This document shows positions 1 through 6,949 of a stretch of DNA of 64,000 nucleotides, piece by piece. The stretch is from NCBI RefSeq assembly GCF_009604425.1, contig NZ_WEGI01000005.1:62001-126000 (forward strand). The letters run 5' to 3'. The DNA comes from Nocardia aurantia (GTDB lineage Bacteria; Actinomycetota; Actinomycetes; Mycobacteriales; Mycobacteriaceae). The position numbers and the translations under genes were made by a program. Position 1 is the stretch's first letter. Each line of letters opens with the position of its first letter. Under the pieces are notes generated by a model. It was not told the DNA's origin, made no database searches, and saw only the letters and a program-made list of their open reading frames with translations.

Positions 1-78
1 CGGGAGTACTGCGCACCGCCATCAGGTGATCCTCTCATCGACTTCGCACCCCCGTCGGGGCATCCCCTAATATCGAGG

Positions 79-129
79 TTGTACCTCCGGTTAATCATAG
101 GTAGTCTACCTACCGCACGGTAGGCAGAC
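79..129 (+). promoter_or_regulatory. Promoter with overlapping TetR-type operator upstream of the MmpL gene
   Basis: A -35 TTGTAC (79-84), a 17-base spacer and a -10 TAGTCT (102-107) form a good actinobacterial promoter. The arms GTCTACCTACCG (104-115) and CGGTAGGCAGAC (118-129) form an inverted repeat that matches at 11 of 12 pairs around a CA centre. The repeat overlaps the -10 and the expected start of transcription, which is the layout of a TetR-family repressor operator. The regulator is not in the window and may lie just to the left, possibly divergent. A smaller perfect palindrome (100-110) overlaps the left arm. The assignment to TetR is inference from operator form. Confidence 0.7.
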
Positions 130-241
130 AGCGTTACATGGAGGCGGTTCGCGGCGCGGCGACCGCGTGAGTGCTTGCCCTACGGGCCCCCACAGACAGC
201 TCAGCACCCGATCCGAAGCCATCACTAGGAGCACATCCCTC

Positions 242-2611
242 GTGTCCGTATATCTGTACCGGTGGGGCAAATTCGCCTTTCGCCGGAAATGGATCGTCCT
301 GCCCGTCTGGTTACTGATCATCGTGATCCTCGGCGGTCTCGGCGTCGGCCTGAAGAAGCCCGTCAAGGACGACTTCAACATGCCGAACCTGCCCTCGGCC
401 CGCGCCACCGAGATTCTGGACAAGCAGTTCCCCGGACTGTCCGCGCAGTTCAAGTTCGACGCGGTCACGGGTACCTACGTCGTCGGCGCGCCGGCCGGGC
501 AGAAGCTCACCGACCCCGCGAACCACGCCGCGCTCACCGCGCTGGTGCAGAAGCTGAACAACCTCGACATCGTCGACCACGCCAAGCCGCTGGCCGATCC
601 GATCGAGGCCAGCACCCAGATGAACTGCCTCACCGGCGATCGGACCGGTTCGGACTTCGTGTCCCGCTGCAGCGCCGCACCGCTGAACGTGCTGAGCAAG
701 GACATCCCCGATTCGGTGGCTGTGATCCAGGTGCCGTTCGCCATCGCGAAGTTCGCCGATGTCACCGACGCCGACCGGACGCTGGCCTACGACATCGCCG
801 GCGACGCCCGCTCGGCCGGGCTGACCGTCGAGATGAGCGGCACCATCGCGCAGAAGCAGATGCAGAGCAGCGGTAGCGCCGAGATGATCGGCTACGCCGT
901 CGCCTTCATCGTGATGATGATCGCGTTCGGCGCGCTGATCGCCGCGTTCGTGCCGATCTTCACCGGCATCATCGGCGTGGGGTCCGCCTCGGCGCTGATC
1001 ATGGCGGGCACATCGATCGCCAACATTCCGGCGTTCACGACCGTGCTGGCGTCGATGATCGGTATCGCGTTGTCGATCGACTACGCGCTGTTCATCGTCT
1101 CCCGGTACAAACACGAACTCGCGGTACAGGATTCGCCCGAGGAGGCGGCTGGCACCGCGATCGGCACCGCCGGCTCGGCGGTCGTGTTCGCGGGTATGAC
1201 CGTGATCGTCGCGCTGTGCGGGCTGAGTATCGTCGGCGTCAGCTTCCTCACCTGGATGGGCCTGGGCGGCGCGCTGGCCGCGTTCTTCGCCATCATGGTG
1301 GCGCTGACCCTGCTGCCCGCGCTGATGGGCGCCTTCGGCCGGTTCCTGTTCAAGCCGAAGCTGCCGCTGGTCGCCAAGCACGATCCCGAGGACGAGAACT
1401 CGGTCACCAACGGTATGCGGATCGGCCGCCTCATCGGCCGGGCCCCGGCCGTGACGCTGGTCCTGGCCGTGGTCGTGCTCGGCCTGCTGGCGCTGCCCGC
1501 CACCAAGCTGACCCTGGGCCTGCCCGGGGAGGACGCGCAGCCGAAGACCACCACGATCCGCAAGGCGTACGACCTGCGTACCGAGGGCTTCGGTGAGGGC
1601 AGCAACGGCATCCTGACCGTGGTCGCGGATCTGACCAACGTCGATCCGAAGCAGCGTCAGGCGGCGGTCACCGAGTTGCACGACAAGCTGGCCTCGTATC
1701 CGGGCATGGACTACGTGACCTCGGCGCAGACCAACGCCGTGATCAAATCGGACCAAGGGACCGCCGGATCGGGCGGCTCCGCCACCAACGACTACGCGAA
1801 CAGCACCGGCGCCCTGCTGAAGGCGGTGCCGACCTCGGGTCCGAACAACAAGGCCACCCAGGATCTGGTGAAGCACGCCCGCGACGCCGAGAGCGCGTTC
1901 AAGGCGCGCTACGGCATGGAGTACGGCATCACGGGTACCACCGCGATCTACGCCGACGTGTCGAACGCGCTGCTCGGCAAGATCGTGCCGTACATGTCGA
2001 TCGTGGCGCTGGCGGCGTTCCTCCTGCTGGTCCTGGTGTTCCGATCGATCCTGGTACCGCTGACCGCCGCCCTGGGCTTCCTGTTGTCGATGGCGGCCAC
2101 GTTCGGCGCCACGGTGCTGATCTTCCAGGAGGGCAAGCTGGGTCTGATCAAGGAGACCCATCCGCTGGTCAGCTTCCTGCCGATCGTGTTGATCGGCTTG
2201 GTGTTCGGCCTCGCGATGGACTACCAGGTGTTCCTGGTGACCCGGATGCGCGAGGAGTACATGCACGGCCGGACGCCGAAGGACGCCGTGGTCGTGGGTT
2301 ACCACCACGGCGCCCGGGTGGTCACGTCGGCGGCGATCATCATGATCTCGGTGTTCGCGGGCTTCCTGATGGAATCCGACGTCACCGCGAAGTCGATGGG
2401 CTTCGCCCTGGCCGCGGGCGTGCTGTTCGACGCCTTCCTGGTCCGGATGGTGCTGATCCCGTCGCTGCTGGTGCTGCTGGGCAAGTGGGCCTGGTGGCTG
2501 CCGAAGTGGCTGGATCGGATCCTGCCCGATATCGACGTCGAGGGTTCCAAGCTGCGTGAGTTGCAGCGGCAGAACAAGCGGGTCGACGAGGAGCCGGTCC
2601 CGGTCGGCTGA
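242..2611 (+). CDS. MMPL family (RND superfamily) membrane transporter
   Basis: A 789-residue inner-membrane transporter of the MmpL branch of RND pumps, which export lipids or drugs using the proton gradient. It has the two-fold RND layout: one N-terminal helix, a large extracytoplasmic loop, a block of helices, then a second loop and helix block. The two family Asp-Tyr pairs of the proton relay are visible at about D280-Y281 (SIDYALF) and D660-Y661 (AMDYQVF). The GTG start at 242 is chosen because AGGAG lies 10 bases before it; an in-frame GTG at 167 has no such site. The C-terminus is short, without the long cytoplasmic tail of MmpL3. The substrate cannot be read from the sequence. A TetR-type operator covers the promoter, so the gene is probably inducible. 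Confidence 0.93.
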   Translation: MSVYLYRWGKFAFRRKWIVLPVWLLIIVILGGLGVGLKKPVKDDFNMPNLPSARATEILDKQFPGLSAQFKFDAVTGTYVVGAPAGQKLTDPANHAALTALVQKLNNLDIVDHAKPLADPIEASTQMNCLTGDRTGSDFVSRCSAAPLNVLSKDIPDSVAVIQVPFAIAKFADVTDADRTLAYDIAGDARSAGLTVEMSGTIAQKQMQSSGSAEMIGYAVAFIVMMIAFGALIAAFVPIFTGIIGVGSASALIMAGTSIANIPAFTTVLASMIGIALSIDYALFIVSRYKHELAVQDSPEEAAGTAIGTAGSAVVFAGMTVIVALCGLSIVGVSFLTWMGLGGALAAFFAIMVALTLLPALMGAFGRFLFKPKLPLVAKHDPEDENSVTNGMRIGRLIGRAPAVTLVLAVVVLGLLALPATKLTLGLPGEDAQPKTTTIRKAYDLRTEGFGEGSNGILTVVADLTNVDPKQRQAAVTELHDKLASYPGMDYVTSAQTNAVIKSDQGTAGSGGSATNDYANSTGALLKAVPTSGPNNKATQDLVKHARDAESAFKARYGMEYGITGTTAIYADVSNALLGKIVPYMSIVALAAFLLLVLVFRSILVPLTAALGFLLSMAATFGATVLIFQEGKLGLIKETHPLVSFLPIVLIGLVFGLAMDYQVFLVTRMREEYMHGRTPKDAVVVGYHHGARVVTSAAIIMISVFAGFLMESDVTAKSMGFALAAGVLFDAFLVRMVLIPSLLVLLGKWAWWLPKWLDRILPDIDVEGSKLRELQRQNKRVDEEPVPVG

Positions 2612-2627
2612 CCTCCGACACGAAAAG

Positions 2628-2663
2628 CTCGGCCCCGCACCCGAATTCGGGTGCGGGGCCGAG
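2628..2663. terminator. Perfect 18-bp-arm hairpin between convergent genes
   Basis: The arms run 2628-2645 and 2646-2663, perfectly complementary and meeting at AATT. TTTT follows the stem on the minus strand and a weaker GTT on the plus strand. It sits between the stops of the MmpL gene and the convergent LLM oxidoreductase gene and probably terminates both. Confidence 0.8.
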
Positions 2664-2704
2664 TTGTCCGCGAGGCCCGTCCGGCGACCGGGCGATGCGG
2701 CGGA

Positions 2705-3664
2705 TCAGCCCAGCTGCGGGGCGATCTCGGCGGCGACCAGATCGAGGTGATCCAGGTCCGAGAGGTCCAGCACCTGGAGGTAGAGCCGGGTGATACCGGT
2801 GGCCTCGCGGTACCGGCCGATCCTGTCGACCACCTCGGCGGGCGAGCCGCCGAGGCCGTTGGCACGCAGTTCGTCGGGCTCGCGGCCGATGGCGGCGGCC
2901 CGGCGGGACACCTCGGCCTCGTCGCGGCCGACACACAGCACCTGCGCGACCGACCGGGTGATCTCGCCCGGATCCCGGCCGATCGCCCGCGCGGCGGCCG
3001 CGACCCGATCGAATTGGGTTGCGGCCGTGCCGAAGTCGGAGAAGGCGACGTTGAACTCCTGGGCGAAGCGGGCCGCCAGTTCCGGGGTGCGCTTCTTGCC
3101 GAAGCCGCCGATGATCACCGGCGGACCCGGCCGCTGCACCGGTTTCGGCAGTGCCGGAGCGCCTTCCAGGCGGTAGTGCTTCCCGGCGAAGTCGAAGCTG
3201 CCGCCCTCGGGGGTTCCCCACAGCCCGGTGATGATCTCCAGCTGCTCCGCGAATCGATCGAAACGATCTGCCGGACCGGGCAATTCGATGCCGTAGGCGT
3301 CGTGCTCGCCCGCGAACCATCCCGCGCCGAGCCCGAATTCGACTCGGCCGCCGGACATTCGATCCACCTGCGCCACCGAGACGGCCAGCACCGACGGATG
3401 CCGGAACGTGGCCGAGGTGACCAGGGTGCCCAGCCGGATGCGCGAGGTCTCCCGGGCCAGCGCCGCGAGGGTGAGCCAGGCGTCGGTGGGTCCGGGCAGC
3501 CCGGACACCGAGCCCATCTTCAGGAAATGGTCGGAGCGGAAGAAGGCATCGAAGCCGGCCGCCTCGGTCGCCTTCGCGACCCGCAACAAGTCGTCGTAGT
3601 CGGCCCCCTGCTGGGGCTCGGTGAAGATGCGTAGGTCCACGTCCGCCCACAGTAGTCCTCTCAT
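2705..3664 (-). CDS. LLM class F420-dependent or flavin-dependent oxidoreductase
   Basis: About 319 residues of the luciferase-like monooxygenase family, a TIM-barrel fold that in actinobacteria usually uses coenzyme F420 or FMN. The N-terminal strand DLRIFTEPQQG, the segment FRSDHFLKMG, the RLGTLVTSATFRHP strand and the GLGAGWFAGEH motif are typical of the F420-dependent TIGR03560-like group. The substrate is unknown. Two starts are possible: the ATG at 3664 or a GTG at 3640, which begins right before DLRIF and fits homologues better. Neither has a well-spaced ribosome binding site. The gene converges on the MmpL gene across a strong hairpin and is not obviously in an operon. Confidence 0.85.
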   Translation of the reverse strand: MRGLLWADVDLRIFTEPQQGADYDDLLRVAKATEAAGFDAFFRSDHFLKMGSVSGLPGPTDAWLTLAALARETSRIRLGTLVTSATFRHPSVLAVSVAQVDRMSGGRVEFGLGAGWFAGEHDAYGIELPGPADRFDRFAEQLEIITGLWGTPEGGSFDFAGKHYRLEGAPALPKPVQRPGPPVIIGGFGKKRTPELAARFAQEFNVAFSDFGTAATQFDRVAAAARAIGRDPGEITRSVAQVLCVGRDEAEVSRRAAAIGREPDELRANGLGGSPAEVVDRIGRYREATGITRLYLQVLDLSDLDHLDLVAAEIAPQLG

Positions 3665-3739
3665 CGGACGAATTTCGGCCGCGCCGCCACGCCGGAGAAT
3701 GCGCGCCTGCGGGCTCGGCGCCGCGAGACGGATTCGTTA

Positions 3740-3768
3740 TCGAATGTACGTTCGAATGAGAGTAGTCT
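3740..3768 (+). promoter_or_regulatory. SOS-box-like (LexA) palindrome and -10 element of a leaderless promoter
   Basis: TCGAATGTACGTTCGA at 3740-3755 matches the actinobacterial LexA box TCGAAC-N4-GTTCGA at 11 of its 12 fixed positions. TAGTCT at 3763-3768 is a -10 element whose -35 region falls inside the palindrome. The ATG of the small gene follows 6 bases after the -10. A repressor bound here would block the promoter. LexA control is inference from the motif match. Confidence 0.6.
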
Positions 3769-3774
3769 CGGCAC

Positions 3775-3969
3775 ATGCCCCTCGACCGCCACCTCCAGTT
3801 CGCGCAGCTGTGGCTCGAACAGGTCCGCGACAACCTCGCCACGGCCGCAGCCACCGGCACCCCGGTGCCACCCGAGCAGTTGAACATCATGTCCGGCAAG
3901 ATCGCCGCGGGCCTGCGCGTGTTCAGCGAGCTGGCCGAACATCGGCCGCACTGGGAACAGGCGGGATGA
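3775..3969 (+). CDS. Small conserved-type protein of unknown function, candidate SOS-regulated gene
   Basis: A 64-residue, mostly helical, soluble protein. I do not recognise its family. It has no signal peptide or membrane segment. It is rich in Leu, Ala and Glu, with the central segment PPEQLNIMSGKIAAGL and charged ends. The ATG lies 6 bases after a TAGTCT -10 element and has no ribosome binding site, so translation is probably leaderless. The LexA-like palindrome at 3740-3755 covers the -35 region. The stop overlaps the A-tract of the tRNA terminator on the other strand. That the gene is real rests on the promoter, start fit and normal codon use; its function is open. Confidence 0.65.
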   Translation: MPLDRHLQFAQLWLEQVRDNLATAAATGTPVPPEQLNIMSGKIAAGLRVFSELAEHRPHWEQAG

Positions 3970-4006
3970 AAAAAAGCCCCTCACCTGCCGAAACAGGTAA
4001 GGGGCT
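3969..4006 (-). terminator. Rho-independent terminator of tRNA-Ser(CGA)
   Basis: On the minus strand a 13-bp stem (arms 3994-4006 and 3975-3987, one G-U pair) with a 6-base loop is followed by a run of seven T. It lies 2 bases beyond the encoded CCA of the tRNA gene. Confidence 0.9.
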
Positions 4007-4008
4007 CA

Positions 4009-4099
4009 TGGCGGTGGCGGAGGGATTTGAACCCTCGGTGGGGGGATACCCCACACACGCTTTCGAGGCGTGCTCCTTAGGCCGCTCGGACACGCCACC
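4009..4099 (-). tRNA. tRNA-Ser(CGA)
   Basis: A complete class II tRNA with a 7-bp acceptor stem (GGTGGCG with CGCCACC), the anticodon loop CTCGAAA giving anticodon CGA (reads UCG), a long variable arm and the GGTTCAAATCC T-arm. The 3' CCA is encoded (4009-4011). Confidence 0.97.
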
Positions 4100-4164
4100 G
4101 CAGGTGACTTTACCGGAACGGTCGCCGAAACCGTAAATCGCCTGGATCCCGTCACCGCGGCCGA

Positions 4165-4650
4165 TCAGGGACGCTGGGTGCGGAAGAAGGCGTCGAGCCT
4201 TGCGGCACACTCGGATTCGAGCACGCCGCCGCGGACCTCGGGGCGGTGATTGAGACGACGGTCACGCACCACGTCCCACAGTGAGCCGACAGCCCCGGTC
4301 TTCGGTTCCCATGCCCCGAAGACCAGGCGCCGTACCCGGGCCAGCACCAGGGCGCCCGCGCACATCGTGCACGGCTCCAGCGTCACGGCGAGGGTGGCGT
4401 CGGTCAGCCGCCAGCCGTCGCCGGCCACCTGCGCGGCGCGGCGCAGCGCGAGGATCTCGGCGTGCGCGGTCGGGTCGCCGGTCGCCTCGCGCGCATTGGC
4501 GGCGCGGGCGAGTTCGCGGCCCTCGGCGTCGAAGACCACCGCGCCGACCGGCACGTCCCGTGGATCCGCGGCGTCGGCGGCGGCCAGCGCCGCGCGTACG
4601 TACGCCTCGTCGAGAGCGGGGGTGGGGTACCGAAGCGGATCCCGGGTCAT
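4165..4650 (-). CDS. tadA: tRNA-specific adenosine deaminase TadA
   Basis: A 161-residue zinc deaminase that converts the wobble adenosine of tRNA-Arg(ACG) to inosine. The zinc and catalytic motifs are present: HAE at residues 63-65 and PCTMC with C94 and C97. Length and motif order are normal for TadA. Its ATG overlaps the stop of the upstream gene by 4 bases, so the two are co-transcribed. The likely substrate, tRNA-Arg(ACG), is itself encoded about 10 kb away in this window (14614-14686). Confidence 0.95.
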   Translation of the reverse strand: MTRDPLRYPTPALDEAYVRAALAAADAADPRDVPVGAVVFDAEGRELARAANAREATGDPTAHAEILALRRAAQVAGDGWRLTDATLAVTLEPCTMCAGALVLARVRRLVFGAWEPKTGAVGSLWDVVRDRRLNHRPEVRGGVLESECAARLDAFFRTQRP

Positions 4651-5186
4651 TCAGTGCGGCAGTGGTCCAGCACCGCGGTGAGTTCCCCGGCGAAGCCCAG
4701 GCGCTGCGCGATCATCGTGATCTGCTCGTCCGGGTAGAGCTCGGTGTCGGCCAGGATCACGCTCAGCACCGGCTCCGGCAGGCCGAGATCGGCGAGCACG
4801 CCGAGATCGCCCTCGCCCCAGGGCTCGACGTCATCGATCTCGTCCGGGTCGATGTCGGGGATCTCGATGTTCAACTCGTCCAGCACATCGGCGGCGATGT
4901 CGTAGTCGATCGCGGCGGTGGCGTCGGACAGCAGTAGGCGGCTGCCTGCCGGACCCGGGCGCAGGACGACGAAGAACTCGTCGTCCACGTCGAGTAATCC
5001 GAACAGGGCCCCGGTGCTGCGCAGCGCTCGCAGTTCACTCTCCGCCGCCTCCAGGCTGAGCAGTGCCGCAGAGCTGAGCGGGCTGCACCGCCACTTGCTG
5101 TCCTCGCGAATCACCGCCACGGCGAACCCATCGACGTCGTCGCCTTCATCCGACGCCGCCCTGTTCGTGCTGGAGCGCTGTGCCAT
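4647..5186 (-). CDS. tRNA adenosine deaminase-associated protein
   Basis: A 179-residue acidic protein found next to tadA in actinobacteria and usually named for that association; its biochemical role is not established. The body has alternating beta-alpha segments and a run of acidic residues (IPDIDPDEIDDVEPWGEGD) near the middle. The chosen ATG at 5186 lies 7 bases after a minus-strand TACCGT -10 element and has no ribosome binding site, indicating a leaderless transcript. The gene overlaps tadA by 4 bases and is divergent from tyrA, whose start is only 58 bases away. Confidence 0.85.
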   Translation of the reverse strand: MAQRSSTNRAASDEGDDVDGFAVAVIREDSKWRCSPLSSAALLSLEAAESELRALRSTGALFGLLDVDDEFFVVLRPGPAGSRLLLSDATAAIDYDIAADVLDELNIEIPDIDPDEIDDVEPWGEGDLGVLADLGLPEPVLSVILADTELYPDEQITMIAQRLGFAGELTAVLDHCRTE

Positions 5187-5244
5187 GGGCGCAACGGTAG
5201 TCCGCTTCGGCGGAAATGTTGAAGTCGTATGCGAATCTGATTCG

Positions 5245-6195
5245 ATGACAGCCCTACAGAAGTCGGCGGTATGTGTGCTGGGCACCGGGTTGATCGGAGG
5301 GTCGGTGCTGCGCGCCGCCGCCACGGCGGGCTACCGGAGCTGGGGTTACAACCGTTCCGCCGCAGGTGCGGAGGCCGCGCGGGCCGACGGATTCGACGTG
5401 GGCACCGACATCCGGCCGGTCCTGCGACGGGCCGCGGACGAGGACGCCGTGGTCGTGGTGGGGGTGCCGATGCCCGCCCTGGACGCGGTCCTCTCCGATA
5501 TCGGGCTGCTCGCTCCCGAATGTGTACTCACCGATGTGATCAGCGTGAAGACGCCGGTGCTGGCGACCGTGCGCAAACACGAGCTCGGCGCGCGCTTCGT
5601 CGGCGGGCATCCGATGGCCGGAACCGCCGAATCCGGTTGGGCGGCATCCGGTGCCGATCTGTTCACCGGCGCGGTCTGGGCCCTGGGCGTCGATCCCGGC
5701 ACCCACGCCGAATCCTGGGAGCGGGTGGCGCGGCTGGCGCTGGACAGCGGCGCGGTGATCGCTCCGGTGATCGCCGAGGAGCACGATCGCGCGGTCGCGC
5801 GGATCTCCCACCTGCCGCACGTACTCGCCGAGGCGCTCGCGGTGGCCGGTGCCGCCGGTGGTGATCTCGCACTCGGACTCGCGGCCGGCTCCTTCCGGGA
5901 CGGCACCCGGGTCGCGGGCACTGCCCCCGAACTCGTCCGCGCGATCTGCGAGCCGAACGCGACGGCACTGCTCGACGCGCTCGACGACGCCCTGCGGCTG
6001 CTCGGCGACGCGCGTGACACCCTGGCGACGGACGGCACCCTCGGCGCACTGATCGACGCCGGGTACAGCGAACGCAACCGCTACGACACGCTGGAACGCT
6101 GGGACATCACCGATATTCGGCCGGGTGACCACGACTGGCACGAACGGTTGCGGGCGGCCGGGCAACGCGGCGGGGTGATCCGGCAGCTGAACTGA
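5245..6195 (+). CDS. tyrA: Prephenate dehydrogenase
   Basis: A 316-residue NAD-dependent enzyme that oxidatively decarboxylates prephenate to 4-hydroxyphenylpyruvate in tyrosine synthesis. The Rossmann motif GTGLIGG is at residues 13-19, and the catalytic-domain motif GGHPMAGTAESGW follows. The ATG at 5245 places the Rossmann strand at the usual distance from the N-terminus. The C-terminus extends slightly beyond the helical dimerisation domain; no ACT domain is evident. No clear ribosome binding site is seen. GAATCT ends 6 bases before the ATG and may be a weak -10 element. Confidence 0.93.
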   Translation: MTALQKSAVCVLGTGLIGGSVLRAAATAGYRSWGYNRSAAGAEAARADGFDVGTDIRPVLRRAADEDAVVVVGVPMPALDAVLSDIGLLAPECVLTDVISVKTPVLATVRKHELGARFVGGHPMAGTAESGWAASGADLFTGAVWALGVDPGTHAESWERVARLALDSGAVIAPVIAEEHDRAVARISHLPHVLAEALAVAGAAGGDLALGLAAGSFRDGTRVAGTAPELVRAICEPNATALLDALDDALRLLGDARDTLATDGTLGALIDAGYSERNRYDTLERWDITDIRPGDHDWHERLRAAGQRGGVIRQLN

Positions 6196-6226
6196 TCGGA
6201 TCCCGCTCGACCTGGCTGCGGTCGGC

Positions 6227-6865
6227 TCAGATGCGCTCGGCGAGGCCCGGATAGTTCAGCAGGAAGCCGTCCGGGTCGACGGTCACGGTCGCGGTGGATA
6301 CCGGTGACAGCACGTGGATGCCGTCCGCGCCGCTGGAGTAGGTCAGCTTCGACTCCTCGACCAGCAGTTCCGGCAGCCGCACGTAGACGACCGGCACCTC
6401 TACATAGTCGGAGGTGCGCGCCAGGCCGTAGCGGCGGATCGGGAGCGTGTTGAAAAACGGGCTCAGCACCACGTCGACGTCGAGGGCGTCGCCGAAGGTG
6501 GATCGCACGTGGCTGCCGCCGGCGTCGATCAGCCAGTAGTTCTCCTCGTCGCGGGCGATCGACGCATGCCGCTCGCCCGCGGCGACCGTGCTGCGCAGTG
6601 ACAGCCGCTTGGTCATCCCGGCCTCGTCGGTGACCAGGTCGTAGGACGCGCTGAAGGCCGGGTGGTCGTCGCACTCACCGGCGATGATGCGGCCGGAGGC
6701 GCGGATGCGGTTACCGGTGACGGTCACCCGGACCGACTCCATCCGGGAGAAGTTGTGTGCTCGCCAGGTGAGAATCGCCGGCCAGCGCGACTCGCCCGCG
6801 ACCGCGTCCCCGTTGCGGCCGCCCGCCTGTGCGGCCGTCGTTTCACCCTGGGCTGGATTCGTCAC
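6227..6865 (-). CDS. Putative glycolipid-binding domain protein (DUF1089-like)
   Basis: A 212-residue protein resembling the putative glycolipid-binding family (PF06475). It begins with about 25 low-complexity residues, then the family features ILTWRAHNFSRMESV, a series of beta strands, and the NTLPIRRYGL segment near the centre. No signal peptide is seen, so it is likely cytoplasmic. The GTG start at 6865 lies 6 bases after a minus-strand TAACGT -10 element, suggesting leaderless translation. It converges on tyrA with about 30 bases between stops. The ligand is unknown, and the family name is from recall of the motif pattern. Confidence 0.75.
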   Translation of the reverse strand: MTNPAQGETTAAQAGGRNGDAVAGESRWPAILTWRAHNFSRMESVRVTVTGNRIRASGRIIAGECDDHPAFSASYDLVTDEAGMTKRLSLRSTVAAGERHASIARDEENYWLIDAGGSHVRSTFGDALDVDVVLSPFFNTLPIRRYGLARTSDYVEVPVVYVRLPELLVEESKLTYSSGADGIHVLSPVSTATVTVDPDGFLLNYPGLAERI

Positions 6866-6949
6866 CCCTCTACGTTAGGTGACGACGGCCCGCAGGTTGT
6901 GCCCCAGCCATCGGAGTGCCGCTCCCGCGCGGTCCGAACGGAACCGCGG

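Noticed and set aside
311..2308. A 665-codon minus-strand frame opposite the MmpL gene
   Set aside because: Low-complexity His/Gln/Arg-rich translation with no membrane segments or domain, opposite an intact transporter.
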